Shown: positions 1 through 10,233, counted from the first letter of the stretch. The stretch: 64,000 nt of DNA from Symbiodinium natans (GCA_905221605.1 CAJNDS010001558.1:62001-126000); one strand, 5' to 3'. Numbers and translations are program-made. Notes: a model not told the origin generated them from the letters alone.

Positions 1-8
1 CTTTGCAG

Positions 9-188
9 TCATCCCTGTTGTGGCGCCGGTACCCCGCGCCGTCCTCTTAGTTCTTGTAGCAGTTGCTTTAAGGGTTTAGGGTTTAGGGTTTAGGGCAGTT
101 GCCTGAAGAGGAAGCTGCCGATCCATGGGCACCTGGCTTTGATCCTTGGAGTCGGGCAGCCGGCAGCTGGATCAGCATTGATCACTGA
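9..188 (+). CDS. two candidate exons joined by a 37-nt telomeric intron
   Basis: Exon 9-61 reads a hydrophobic stretch (AVLLVLVA at its end). Exon 99-188 reads LPEEEAADPWAPGFDPWSRA and ends at TGA 186-188. Between them, 62-98 begins GT, ends AG and is almost only TTTAGGG. Reading through hits a stop; removing 62-98 keeps one frame. GCAGTTGC occurs at both borders (59-66 and 96-103). The left end lies outside the window and the protein is not recognised. The small intron size is the main reason for doubt. Confidence 0.45.
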
Positions 189-204
189 ACATGATCCCTC
201 TTAA

Positions 205-312
205 ACCCAGTAGGGTTTAGGGCTAGGGTTTAGGGTTTAGGGTTTGGGGTTTAGGGTTTAGGGTTTGGGGTTTAGGATTTAGGGTTTAGGGCTTAGGGTT
301 TAGGGTTTAGGG
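205..312 (+). repeat. interstitial TTTAGGG array, degenerate
   Basis: About 14 units of TTTAGGG with TTTGGGG and TTAGGAT variants, directly 3' of the exon ending at 188. Confidence 0.9.
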
Positions 313-318
313 TCCAGG

Positions 319-406
319 TTGGGATGTTTCCCCCAATACTAACAGCCCTTCATAAAGATCCTTTTTTGTGGGCTACTATAGTCCGTATTAAGGGGGAACG
401 TCCCAA
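319..406. mobile_element. family A inverted-repeat element, copy 1
   Basis: Ends TTGGGATGTTTCCCCC and GGGGGAACGTCCCAA are inverted and match the family A ends at 14911, 16309, 53979 and 55545. No clear target duplication here. The following 110 bp hold nothing recognisable. Confidence 0.6.
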
Positions 407-580
407 AAAGGGAACAACAACGCTCTTCCGAAAAGTAATTGGGTTGAGGGTTTGGCACTCAGCGGTTCTGAAGGGTCCTTTTCATATTGACAACGGGGAA
501 TATAAGGAGACCGGCAAATAAATCAACACCCTAAACCCTAAACCCTAAACCCTAAACCCCAAACCCCAAACCCTAAACCG

Positions 581-670
581 TTGACGCAGGCAGAGCAGCC
601 CCGTTTCCGGATGCCAAGGCTGCCAGTGCGGCCCGGCTGCTGTTTTGGAACATTCCTGCTCATGGAGATG
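581..670 (+). CDS. candidate exon, unknown protein
   Basis: Open island between a CCCTAAA array (526-577) and a TTTAGGG array (673-784). The best frame reads AAPFPDAKAASAARLLFWN; another frame is also open. An AG (cgcag) lies at its left edge. Product unknown. Confidence 0.4.
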
Positions 671-672
671 GG

Positions 673-784
673 TTTAGGGTTTAGGGTTTAGGGTTTAGGG
701 TTTAGGGTTTAAGGTTTAGGGTTTAGGGTTTAGGGTTTAGGGTTTAGGGTTTAGGGTTTAGGGTTTAGGGTTTAGGGTTTAGGG
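673..784 (+). repeat. interstitial TTTAGGG array
   Basis: Sixteen near-perfect units, one TTTAAGG variant near 709. It fills the whole gap between candidate exons 581-670 and 788-871, so it could be an intron made only of telomeric repeat. Confidence 0.95.
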
Positions 785-787
785 GAG

Positions 788-871
788 CTGAATCAAGTTG
801 TTGCTAGATATCCCAGAAAGGGGCCCTATGAGACCTTGAATTCCAGAACTACCCCTGTGTTAGAATCATGA
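788..871 (+). CDS. candidate exon with stop
   Basis: The frame after the array reads LNQVVARYPRKGPYETLNSR and ends at TGA 869-871, followed by CCCTAAA-type sequence. The stop may be real or may lie past an unseen donor. No family recognised. Confidence 0.35.
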   Translation: MNQVVARYPRKGPYETLNSRTTPVLES

Positions 872-1129
872 ACCCTGAACCTGAAACCCCAAACCCTAAA
901 CCAATTATTACTCGGCAGGCCTGTTGATTATTTTGTATTTTCCCGCATCGGGTTTAAGAGGATCATGTTTAGGAATGTTTTTCAGAGGGGTTTCAGGGCC
1001 ATCCCAGATTAGAAGAGCACTTGTGATTCAGCCTTTCTTTGCCTTGCAAAAACACTAAACCCTATACAAACCCTAAACCCTGACCAGTCCTGCGCTGGAA
1101 GGAACTCCTGTCAACTAGGACATTCTTCC

Positions 1130-1777
1130 ATGCCATTTCGATCTGCACACTGTAGTTCTTGGTACATGTTCAGGCACAGCAAAATCCCTGGCAAAATTAT
1201 CGCCCGCCCAGCGCTGGAATTGGAGCTGCTTGTCTGGACACGAGGTGCCGAAATCCCCTCCAAGGTTCTCCTAGATTGTGTACCTGGTGCCAGGATGTGC
1301 TATTGTAATGAGGATCACAGCCAGAGAGTTAGATGCAGTGCTCCTGTCAGCTCTGTGAAAGGGATGAGCGGCCAAACGCACAGCTCACCTGCTACGCACT
1401 GCTGCATGTGCAGCCTTGTAGCGGCAGCCTGCAGAGAAGAGAGGAACGGACCCGCTTACGGTTTTGTGATATCTGGCCTGAGAATAGAAAGGCTGGGAAT
1501 CTGCCCAGATCGTCAGACGAGGACACGAATCGGACACGAACATGAACCAGTGATGCTTTTGATTCGATGTGTGAGTTATGGTCTTGGTGTCTTTCAACAC
1601 GGTGTGTCTACAATAGGTCATCGCAAGCTGCCAGGAATCTCTGCCGTCAGCGATCTAGGAGACTTGATGTCTCGCAGGACAAGCCGGCTCGCAAGACCAA
1701 ACTGTGCCGATATTTCCGGGAAAGCTACTATTGCAAAGCAGGCCGGGTCCGACGCCGGAGGGATTGCGTCTACCTAG
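1130..1777 (+). CDS. long open frame of doubtful status
   Basis: 215 codons open in a stretch lacking telomeric repeats, flanked by short CCCTAAA runs. The predicted peptide is rich in C, S and R with no recognisable domain, and other frames of 70-78 codons overlap it. It may be a retained unique segment of an intron. Reported only because it is unusually long for this part of the window. Confidence 0.2.
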   Translation: MPFRSAHCSSWYMFRHSKIPGKIIARPALELELLVWTRGAEIPSKVLLDCVPGARMCYCNEDHSQRVRCSAPVSSVKGMSGQTHSSPATHCCMCSLVAAACREERNGPAYGFVISGLRIERLGICPDRQTRTRIGHEHEPVMLLIRCVSYGLGVFQHGVSTIGHRKLPGISAVSDLGDLMSRRTSRLARPNCADISGKATIAKQAGSDAGGIAST

Positions 1778-1945
1778 GGTGAGACGTGTATCTGCCCGAA
1801 ACCCTAAACCCTACACCCTAAACCCCGAAGGGAGGAGTTTCGTAGAATGCAGGGCCTGCTTGGGCCCATAGCATTGCTTCACGACCTTCTCTGTGAAGCT
1901 CGAGTCGCCTGATGAGTGGCCCTGACGCATCGGTGCCGATGCATT

Positions 1946-2095
1946 GTCCTGTTATTCTGTTATTCTGTAGTTACTGTGTTATTATGTGATTCTGTTATTC
2001 TGTTATTCTGTCATTCTGTTATTCTGTTATTCTGTCATTCTATATACTGTGCTATTCTGTGATTATGTTTTTTGGGTTCTACTATATTGTTATAT
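1946..2095 (+). repeat. tandem repeat of TGTTATTC-type units
   Basis: About fifteen units of TGTTATTCTG and shorter forms in a T-rich tract. The small open frame over it is a product of the repeat. Confidence 0.8.
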
Positions 2096-2353
2096 GATTC
2101 TATGTTTCTTGTATACGGTCAAAGTACAAACGATCCAGAAATACCACTGCTTCAATGTAGGTACCCTCCTCAAACACATAAGAAGTACATGCCCGATACG
2201 ATCCCCATTGTATCAATGAGCAAAGCGTCGTAAGCCTGTGCCACCATGCAGCCTCTACAGCCCTTAAACCCTATTGCGGCCCCAATTCCTAAGCCCTCAA
2301 GCCCCTGCCCAACTTCCCCAAAGCAACGAAACGCTTAACCCTTAAGCTGAAAG

Positions 2354-2440
2354 GCGAGTTTTGCAACTTCGCCCACGGCGAGAAGGATTTGAAAGAGAGG
2401 ACAGAGGCAGCCACACGAGCTTCTAGGGCTCGCGGCTTAG
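2354..2440 (+). CDS. exon with end of a CCCH zinc finger
   Basis: After AAG the frame reads EFCNFAHGEKDLKERTEAAT. C-NFA-H followed by GEKDL is the typical last part (C-x3-H, then G-E/D-x-x-L) of a CCCH RNA-binding finger. The first two cysteines must be on an upstream exon that I could not identify. A second finger lies 1.1 kb downstream (3462), so both probably belong to one plus-strand gene. CCCH proteins bind mRNA; the target is unknown. Confidence 0.55.
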
Positions 2441-2695
2441 TGGTCCGGGGAGACTGGGGTCATGGGTCACTTTTTCTTGCGGAGAACGCTACTCTTTGTG
2501 TGAAACCCTAAACCCTAAATCCTGAAACCCGCTAAACCCTAAGCCCCTAACCCATGAGAACGCGAACTTCTTCTCAAGATGTGCCCATGGGCTTGTGGTC
2601 TTTGTGGGGCTTCGGGGTTTGGGATTTGAGGTTTGAAGTGTGCTGTTCAGGATTTTGGGTTTAGGGTTTCAATGGTATTGTTGTTACCATGAGTA

Positions 2696-2758
2696 GCTAA
2701 ACCCTAAACCCTAAACCCTAAACCCTAAACCCTAAACCCTAAACCCTAAACCCTAAAC
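2696..2758 (+). repeat. interstitial CCCTAAA array
   Basis: Nine units directly 5' of the candidate exon at 2761; the inverse orientation follows that exon at 2848. Confidence 0.95.
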
Positions 2759-2760
2759 TC

Positions 2761-2834
2761 TTGCCGTTGAGATGGGCACTGCCGGTGCCATCCTCGCCCC
2801 TGACGATCTTTCTTACGTCAAGCTTTCCCTTAGG
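2761..2834 (+). CDS. candidate exon between inverted telomeric arrays
   Basis: The frame reads LAVEMGTAGAILAPDDLSYV. The island lies exactly between CCCTAAA (2696-2758) and TTTAGGG (2848-2925). Product unknown; probably part of the CCCH gene. Confidence 0.4.
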
Positions 2835-2847
2835 GTAGTTACAAGGT

Positions 2848-2925
2848 TTAGGGTTTAGGGTTTAGGGTTTAGGGTTTAGGGTTTAGGGTTTAGGGTTTAG
2901 GGTTTAGGGTTTAGGGTTTAGGGGA
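2848..2925 (+). repeat. interstitial TTTAGGG array
   Basis: Eleven perfect units directly 3' of the candidate exon 2761-2834. Confidence 0.95.
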
Positions 2926-3065
2926 TCAAGTGAACGAGGTGCAGAGGCTGGTTTTTTCTTTAGTAGCCGGAGCTTCTAACTCGTTCAAAGAAGTTTGTCT
3001 TCGCATGATGTCAGGGTCGCGCTTGGCATGTCCGGAAGCATTGCTTGGTTGATCTCACTGCATTG

Positions 3066-3141
3066 ACCCTAAACCCTAAACCCTAAACCCTAAACCCTAA
3101 ACCCTAAACCCTAAGCCCTAAACCCTAAACCCTAAACCCTA
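3066..3141 (+). repeat. interstitial CCCTAAA array
   Basis: Eleven units with one CCCTAAG, directly 5' of the open island starting at 3146. Confidence 0.95.
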
Positions 3142-3145
3142 GGGC

Positions 3146-3225
3146 ATGACTTGGGGGGATTTGAACGTGGACATTTCCGGCTACAGACAGCCATCGTGGG
3201 CGAATCTGGTATCATGGCAGTTTTT
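3146..3225 (+). CDS. candidate exon, unknown protein
   Basis: The preferred frame reads MTWGDLNVDISGYRQPSWAN and stays open to about 3300. A second frame is also open for 56 codons. It lies just 3' of CCCTAAA repeats. No domain recognised. Confidence 0.35.
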
Positions 3226-3461
3226 TCGGGCTTGCTGTGTAGCTGTGAGCGGGCCCCTCAATTTCAATCGAGAAGGTTTAGGCTTCTCCTTCTTTAAGGT
3301 GAAGAGATGTAAAAGATAAAGCCTAAAGGTTTTCTTCTACCCAAATGTTCTCCTATGAGTCTTTGGCGCTCCTTCGGGCCTGGATAACACCATTGATCCA
3401 GGCTTCTGGGTGTCCTTGTTTTGCTCTAAACCCTAAACCCTAAACCCTGTTTTCATGGCAG

Positions 3462-3600
3462 CCATCCCTGAACCTCCCTGAGCAGGCTGCGAGCAATTGG
3501 CGGACGGAGCGGTGTCCTAGACTTGTGAGAATGGGTTGGTGTCGCGAGCCCGATTGCACCTTCGCACACTGCGAGCAAGAGCTGCGCAAGGCGCGGGACG
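3462..3600 (+). CDS. exon with complete CCCH zinc finger
   Basis: After the acceptor-like tttcatggcag the frame runs PSLNLPEQAASNWRTERC, then a finger with spacing C-x8-C-x4-C-x3-H: Cys at codons 3513, 3540 and 3555 and His at 3567, followed by CEQELRKARD. The basic/aromatic approach and the EL after the His match CCCH proteins such as the tristetraprolin/ZC3H class. The donor is unsure: GA at about 3597, or further on before the in-frame TAG near 3661. Likely role: sequence-specific RNA binding. Confidence 0.65.
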
Positions 3601-3811
3601 GGCGATCACTCGTTTTGATGTCTTGTCGCCTTTTTACCATTCGTAATGAAGAGCCTTGGTTCTAGAGTTTAGGGTTTTTAGGGCCCCAAAGGCCCTAAAA
3701 CCTAAAATGAAATGCTAAGACCCTAAACCTGATGTCCCTAAACCTGATGTCCTAAACCCTGCCTAAACCCTAGATCCGTAAACCGACAAGAAAGCGGGTG
3801 CTTGCTGAGAG

Positions 3812-3856
3812 GTGCAGAACCAGGCCCAGATCAATCTCAAGGCCGGGTCGGCGTGC
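3812..3856 (+). CDS. candidate short exon
   Basis: After gctgagag the frame reads VQNQAQINLKAGSAC and meets TAG at 3857. It lies in the CCCH gene interval; low complexity limits certainty. Confidence 0.35.
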
Positions 3857-4564
3857 TAGTTTGTCGGCTCGTTTTACCTCCGCAACCCCAGGCCTTGTTT
3901 TGAAAACACCCCCGTTTTTGAAACCCTAAGCTCCAAAAAACCCTAAAGCCTATAAATCCTAAGCCTATACAGACCAACAACTCCGTACTTAATTACAGGA
4001 TGCTTGGGCAACCCACAGGTGTTGGGAGTTCTCGAGGTGCTGTATGGGCCTTGTTGAGGTTCTGTCTTGCAGTACGGTCTTGGGCTTGGGGTTTGGGGCT
4101 TCGGGTTTAGCATTTGGGGCTTCAGGGTTTAGGGCTTAGAGGTTTGAATATGGAGCCCGGTCATCAGCAAAGGGGCCAAGTTAAGGCTAAAGTGCCCGAA
4201 ACTTGAACCCTACGCCCAAAGCATATGAACCCTAAGCTTGCCCTAAACCCTAAACCCTAAAACCCTAAACTCTGAACTTGGTTAGGTTTTTAGTGCTTCT
4301 AAGGCAAAAATTACCCAAAACCCATCCGAGCCTTTGGTTGAATGGAATGCCAGAGATGTCTAAAATTGCCGGAAAGGAGTGACGTTAGGGTTTAGGGTTT
4401 AGGGTTCAGGGTTTAGGGTTTAGGGCAAGCATTCCACAAACCATCAACCCCAGAAAATACTTCAAATTGCATCCAGCGACCAGGCATGACTTTGGATTTA
4501 ACCTTTTCAGTTCTGACGATGTATTTCGGATTCCACGGAATCTTAGAAATTCAACCAATTCTAG

Positions 4565-4768
4565 GGGGTTCTCCAGAAGAATCGTAAATCGCAAGGGTTC
4601 AGGGCAATCTATGCAACAGCTGGAACATCCAGTTCTGAACAGAAGCCGAAAACTGTAAGACTTGCAGGGGACTCCGCCACCTCCTCCTCCTCCTCCAGAT
4701 CCGTGGGATCCTCCCCGAAGGCGATGGGATCGGGCCAGATGGCAGGCCGACGCCTACACCCACGCTGA
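4565..4768 (+). CDS. likely terminal exon of the CCCH-type gene
   Basis: The acceptor-like aaccaattctag is followed by 67 open codons ending at TGA 4766-4768. The peptide is serine-rich and basic (TVRLAGDSATSSSSSRSVGS near the middle). A competing frame over 4668-4793 gives a proline-rich peptide ending at TAA 4791. I prefer the serine frame because more of its codons end in G or C. No telomeric repeats follow for 4.7 kb, which fits the end of a gene. Confidence 0.45.
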   Translation, partial: GVLQKNRKSQGFRAIYATAGTSSSEQKPKTVRLAGDSATSSSSSRSVGSSPKAMGSGQMAGRRLHPR

Positions 4769-5848
4769 GGAAGCTCCTTCCAACACCTACTAATTGTGCA
4801 GCTGGGGGCTGCTATGAGTCTATAAGTCTGTTGATTGGTGCTCATATTGTCATATCGTTCGTACCGTGAGTCAACTTCTCAGTCTTGTTCTGAATTCACG
4901 ATTGCAGTTCAACGCTTGACTCAAGCATTGACATGCCCAGTCTCATTGACCCAGTTGAAGTTCACATTGCATTGCTTGAGCTGCAAAAGGCGCACGGAGC
5001 GTTTGCAACAGCTGAGCTGAATTGATTGATTGGTGCATTGCCAGGTTCGGATCAGGAGGACTGTCAACATTGAAACTTTAAGACTTTATGGTAGCTGAGA
5101 TCTGGACTACGTTCAGAGGCGCAGAGGTGCCATCAAGAATGTGAAAGGGCAATTCAGGCCTGCAAACTTGACTTCTTGCGAAGATTTCCAAAATGCACAG
5201 TCAGAGAGCTTGGGGAACATTCTGCCTGGCAGATGAGGGCGTATCTTGTGTGCGCAGGCGCATAAGCCCCAAGGAGCGACTGTGAGCTCAAACATTGCTC
5301 AAGTGCACGAAGGCGCAACCTGACGAGTCGTGTTCCAAAAAGTTGCAGCAGGTGCTTGCTTGCCCTAGACCAATGAGCTGCGTGCCGCCGTGACTGCGTG
5401 AAATTGGGCTTGGCATCTGGAGGAAAACGCGTGAAAGCTTTTTCCTCGCGCGATGGGCAGTCGCCACCGCGCTGTCCCCATGACCTTCCCACTTTTTACG
5501 GCGTCGCTTGGAGCGCTCGCTCTCAGTCTGACGCCCGTTGATTCGGAGAAGTTGTAGTGGTTAAGGCGGCAGGGCAGCTTAAGAAGGACAGGGGGAGGGC
5601 GAGACAGTTGAAAAGGTGTGTGCATGTTGTCCATCCGTCCGCGGGGCCAGGTGCTTGGAAGTAGACCTGAGCATGCCCTCGCTGCACGCCCACTGCAGCC
5701 TTGGCATCTTGCTGCCAGATGGCTCCTCTGGCCCGGGCCTCTCAGCACGCTGCTCAGTTCCTTGCTTCGGCTCCCAGGCGCATGGGGCATTCCTAGTGGG
5801 ATCCATCCCTGCAGACTCCGACGCCCTCCAAACCACCGCCGCGTTCGG

Positions 5849-5974
5849 TCACGCCTTGTCGCGGGCCTTGTTGGAGGCCTTCTGTAGTTGCCCTGCTGCC
5901 TGTGATATCACTACCTGGCACTTCGCCTTCAGCTTCGTGATGCTCGTGTCTGACGCCAGCGCGAACTCCTTTGT
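5849..5974 (-). CDS. candidate terminal exon, helical basic peptide
   Basis: On the minus strand, after ggcgag, 41 codons end in TGA at 5849-5851. The peptide (SITKLKAKCQVVISQAAGQL, then QKASNKARDKA) is rich in K, A and Q, looks helical, and most codons end in G or C. The plus-strand frame across it is less protein-like. Upstream exons would lie at higher coordinates and were not identified. Confidence 0.4.
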   Translation of the reverse strand, partial: TKEFALASDTSITKLKAKCQVVISQAAGQLQKASNKARDKA

Positions 5975-6668
5975 CTCGCCAACGCAGCAACCCGATGAAA
6001 ATGTTCCAGAGTTACACGGAAGACTGTGAGAAGCCGGCGTAGGAAAAAGGCTCAGGGAGAGCATGCGCGGTGCCAGTCGTTCCTTTCGTCAGGGAGCGCA
6101 TGAGGTGGATCACTGTTTGCGCCTGCATATTTGATCCCTTTTACTTGCCCTTCTTGCTTCAGCTCTTTATTTTGCTCTTTACTCGCCAAAGCACGGGTTT
6201 TGGGCGCCTTGACGCATCCCTAACTACCGAACACTGGTTTGGGGCAGTGTCCCCCTCCTTACAACTCAATCACGCTCCATCTCCTTCCTTCTACATTACT
6301 GGACAACCGTTGACAGCACAAGAGTTTGGCAGTTCTCCCTACACTCGCTCATACCCATGTACTTCTGCGTTGAGCGCTGCGAGGTTATCCGTCGGTGTGC
6401 GCTCTGCTCTATCTTATACGTTGGAGCTCCTCTGGCAGACTTGCGTGGTGCAATGGCCAAACCAGCCGCTTCAGACTTGCGCGCGTTGCAAGAGAGCTGA
6501 AAGAACCGCCGTGACATCCATGAAACAATTTCAATGTTGTCGGAGCAATCTTCTCGACTCACCCAAGCAACACTGGAGAAGGACGCGCAGGGGCCCGGCC
6601 ACGTTGCAACCCTCAGGAAAGATGATCGCGCGTGTTGGAGTGCTTGGTCCGCCTAAACCTAACCTTCA

Positions 6669-6935
6669 ATGGATCAAGCAGTCATCCAGCCGCTTGCTAG
6701 AATCACCATTCTTTTCGCCTTCCGAGATGCAGACAGCGTGGGAAATATTCTTACGCTCGTCTACAGGAAGCTCACCAAGGCTTACTTTCTCACGCGCCTG
6801 TTCATCCATCCGGGTGACCACGCAGCACTGGTCAACAGTGAGGTGGAGGAGGCTGCTGAAAAGGAAGATGCGGTGCCACAGGCCCAACTCCCCATCGAGC
6901 TAGCTCCGGAAAACGCAGGCATGGGCGCCGCCTGA
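6669..6935 (+). CDS. candidate terminal exon, unknown protein
   Basis: 88 codons ending in TGA, with LVYRKLTKAYFLTRLFIHPG followed by an acidic, alanine-rich tail (EVEEAAEKEDAVPQ). The tail looks like genuine protein. A longer overlapping frame (6070-6903) gives a cysteine/serine-rich peptide and is probably a shadow. No family recognised. Confidence 0.35.
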   Translation: MDQAVIQPLARITILFAFRDADSVGNILTLVYRKLTKAYFLTRLFIHPGDHAALVNSEVEEAAEKEDAVPQAQLPIELAPENAGMGAA

Positions 6936-7170
6936 GGGCCATTGTTCCTCGGGCTGGGGGAGTCCTTGCTGTGGCATAGAGTCTTCTACGTAATTAGTCT
7001 GACGCGCGAAGTAAAGGAAGACATCAATAAAGAGCTTGATTTAGGCAAGACCAGAGCTTTCGCAATTTCCTGACAGAACTATTGCAACCGCATGAGGTGA
7101 GGATCTCATTGTGGAGTATTGTCCTCGCTTGTTTGCTTTGTAACTTCCGAGTTCTCAGCGCCAGGTATAC

Positions 7171-7911
7171 TTGCTTGAGCGAGGACACGTTTCACTTTTT
7201 GCTTGTCTCACCTTCCTGGCCAACGACAAGCTTTCCCGCTGCGTAGCAGTCTGCTCCCTGTGGCACCGATCCTTTCCTAAGGTCCAGGCTGATAGTTTCG
7301 ACTTTGCGATCCGGGAGCTGCAAGGATCTGCGACAACCGCTCGCAGCTCGCAAGCCACCTTTCAAATCCCCATTCAGACCTACACCGGCGCCCTTTCACA
7401 GCACGCCGCGCTGCCACCCTTCCAGCCAACGACGTCTTCGTGTGTCACTGTCATGCTGGCGCACGCCCCTCTTATCAGGATCCGCCTTCAGCGCGAGGCT
7501 CACGCTGCCCCCAAATCGATCCCTAGACAACGCAACTTAAACCCCAGCAACAAGGTTCTACGATTCGTCGCTCCGACGGCGAGATTATCAACAGAATTAG
7601 CGCTCCACGAGCAACTCGTGCCTCCTGGCAACACCATCCCCAACGAGCTGACCCCGCCTGGTGCCGCCTGGCGGTCTGCTTTTCACTGCTCTGACAAGGC
7701 TCCTTCAGTCGCGCTCCCTTCCCCCATATGCCATGTTGCGCTATACGAACAGTTGCCAGTTGACCAATGGAAGTGCGCATTGGATTTCGTGCAAGATGGG
7801 TTGCCGCGCAGAACTTTAACGATTGACTGCAGCAGTGCTGATTGTTGCGAGAGCTGGAGGGTTGATTCAGAACAGATTGACATAGTTGACATGATGTTTG
7901 TTTACGCATAG
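7171..7911 (+). CDS. 246-codon open frame, doubtful
   Basis: Only the beginning looks protein-like: FACLTFLANDKLSRCVAVCS loosely resembles an F-box-type leucine/cysteine pattern. The remainder is low in structure. It could be an exon extended by chance; no function assigned. Confidence 0.25.
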   Translation: MLERGHVSLFACLTFLANDKLSRCVAVCSLWHRSFPKVQADSFDFAIRELQGSATTARSSQATFQIPIQTYTGALSQHAALPPFQPTTSSCVTVMLAHAPLIRIRLQREAHAAPKSIPRQRNLNPSNKVLRFVAPTARLSTELALHEQLVPPGNTIPNELTPPGAAWRSAFHCSDKAPSVALPSPICHVALYEQLPVDQWKCALDFVQDGLPRRTLTIDCSSADCCESWRVDSEQIDIVDMMFVYA

Positions 7912-8246
7912 TAGTTTTGTGTTTGTATTTCTTTGCTTCTTCTTCGGTCTTCCGGAAGTCCTCCCGTCTGGGTTGAAATCCTGCAGCTGCAGCGACTTGT
8001 TGAAAGGGTTTGGATTGTAGTAGTCTAAGTAGGTGTAGATGCCTGCGGCTCGCTCACGATGTGCCCCAGCAAGCCACGCAGGCAGCGCTGTTCACAGCGG
8101 CTTTTTTGTTCCAGCCTAAGCCTGTGGCGCTTCGTCGGGCCGGCTGAATTCCGTGCTGGACGATGAAACTCCGATGGCGTGGCAATGTCGCTGACTGAGG
8201 TGTAAGTAGAGTGTCATGTTTGGCCATCATGGTTTGTTTCTGTATT

Positions 8247-8519
8247 CTACCCCTGCAGGGACGTAGGATTTTGTTGATGAGCCTGCCTGGTGAAGACGCT
8301 GAAGTGTCGCCGACAGTGCGCCACGCAAAGGTGACTGCTGAGGTTCCCCGCTGCTGATTCGACGGAACATGCTGAAGCGGGCAGCCCCTCTGACATCTCC
8401 GCGGAGGATGGCGCTGCTTTTTCTTTTGGCGCCGCTCTTGTGTCAACGTGTGGGCAGCTCGCCAAAGTCGACTTTGCACGCAGCTTCAGAACCTGGTTAC
8501 ATGCCCGACAGTCAGTCAC
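8247..8519 (-). CDS. candidate minus-strand exon
   Basis: The minus frame reads RAAPKEKAAPSSAEMSEGLP, then a cysteine/histidine-rich end, stopping just after 8247. Opposite-strand and alternative frames are also open. Could belong with the 5849-5974 exon; speculative. Confidence 0.25.
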   Translation of the reverse strand: MTDCRACNQVLKLRAKSTLASCPHVDTRAAPKEKAAPSSAEMSEGLPASACSVESAAGNLSSHLCVAHCRRHFSVFTRQAHQQNPTSLQG

Positions 8520-9779
8520 TGGACGAGAGTTAGACTTGCGCTGAATATGGGCTTGACACGTGTCATCAATCCTGTGGGTGAGTTGAGGGTGACCGCGTCA
8601 TGTGCTGGGTTCCGGGCTGTAGCCTACACGGCAGGGTGGAGCTCTGAGGGTTCAAGCCGTGTTTTGGAGAAATAGCAACATGTTGAACATTTTTTGCGTG
8701 AAGCTGCTGAGGAGAACACTGCATCGCGCCCGAGCCTGCCATCAATGCCGTCAACTGCACGTTCGCCTGCTGCAGACGTGTTGTGTCCAGCTGTGCCAGA
8801 CGCTATAGCCTGTGTGCATTGGAAATCGTTGCTGCCGTGTCGCAGTCCTTTTTGGCTTCAGCTCAGCCCGCAACTGCTAGTTGTCAAGGGCTCCGAAGCT
8901 TTTTTTGCAGGCCGTGACGTCCTAGAAAAGGGCGGAGTGGACTCAATTGAATGTTTTACGCCAATTTGGCAGCATTTTTTGCCCTTGTGTGGGAAATGGA
9001 CTCAATCATGTTCCTGGCAAGGGGTGTAGGACGCGCGCTCGCACGAGCAAGAAAATGGCCTGCTTTTCATCTGCGGGTACTTCCCAACATTGCGATACGC
9101 CCTGTTCGAGCATCCCGGGGGGCGTTTCACCTGGATGGAGCTCTATAAAGGTTATGTTGGAAGTATACAGGACTTGTTTTCACATGCTTGTAAGCAGGAC
9201 TTTTGGAGTCTGAGGAGGATTGCGGCTGAGTGGGGGGGGGGGAGGTTAACCCGAAAGGGCAGGTTATGTAAAAACAATTCTTGATGGGTACTCATTACAC
9301 AAGTACGAGGACTGCATAGACACCTAGGGACTGGGCAAGTAACCTCTAACCTTTGGTGATATAGAATCCTACTACATATGAAAGGTTAACCTATTTGGGG
9401 CCAGGGTATTCAGCCCCTAAGGACAGTTTCGTTCGGAAATTGCATCATCCTACAACTTTTGGGGCCCGAAAGCTCGAGAAAAGCCTTTAACCCTAAACCG
9501 AAAAAAACCAGACCCTACCATTTCAAGAGCCTCAGGCCAAAGCGCCTCCACTGCAAAGCGCAGCCGGTTTAGGGCTTATAGGGTTTAGGGTTCAGGGCCA
9601 ACATCCACCATGCAATGCGCTCGGTCCACCACAATCTTGGGCTGGGAGCAGGGTTGCTGGCAGAGATGTACCCTTTCACGGGTTAGGTTTTAGGGTTGTT
9701 TATACCCTCCAACCCCATGCTGTATGGGACTTCTCTTGTAGCTGAAGGGCCTTGATAATACGAGGGTTTACGATATTCG

Positions 9780-9845
9780 GGGTACCTTTGTGGGGCCCCC
9801 TTATTATAAGGTATTCCTACTATTTGGGGTCTACATTCGGGGTGT
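9780..9845. mobile_element. dispersed repeat containing CCTACTATTTGG
   Basis: CCCTTATTATAAGGTATTCC followed by TACTATTTGGGG is closely repeated at about 55765-55790 (GTATTGTAAGGGAATCCTAC then TATTTGGGGG). The full ends were not determined. Confidence 0.4.
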
Positions 9846-10233
9846 TTTTTTTGTGGCGCTGCCCTGGGCATCCCTGGGATGCGGAGCATGTATGTTCCCT
9901 AAACCCTAAACCCTAAACCCCAAACCCTAAACCCTGTGCTTGCAAACGTAGCTTCGACTCCCTTGTCCCTGTCTTGATGCTGAAGGCCCGTTAAAGGGGC
10001 CTTAAACCCTGACACTTCCAGCCACCTTCTAGACACCCTGAACCATAAAACCTAAACTTTACTCCCTCCTTCCTTCTCCTGACTCGGCCCCACCTTCTCT
10101 CGCCCATCCGAAATCGTCAATCCTAACCCTGAAGCCCTCGTCAACGAAACCTTACACCCTAAACCCTAAACCCTAAAGGGTCCAAAGGCCCTGAGGCCTA
10201 AAAGCTGCCCCCCCCAGGCCCCAAACATCCCAG

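Larger units (their letters stand above)
4800..9480. other. 4.7-kb interval without telomeric repeats
   Basis: No TTTAGGG/CCCTAAA arrays, poly-G tracts or element families are visible until about 9.48 kb, apart from a G9 run at 9234. Composition is mixed and about 50% GC. It holds several overlapping open frames on both strands; those with the most protein-like peptides are listed separately. It may be an intergenic region. Confidence 0.6.

Noticed and set aside
1-800. Chromosome end or true telomere
   Set aside because: Both TTTAGGG and CCCTAAA orientations alternate over the full 64 kb with unique DNA between, so these are interstitial arrays.
5550-5575. tRNA-like GTAGTGGTTAAGGCGGCAG
   Set aside because: A box resemblance only; no B box within the next 90 bases.
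6070-6903. 277-codon plus-strand frame
   Set aside because: Cysteine/serine/arginine-rich peptide without domains; the overlapping frame 6669-6935 looks more like protein.
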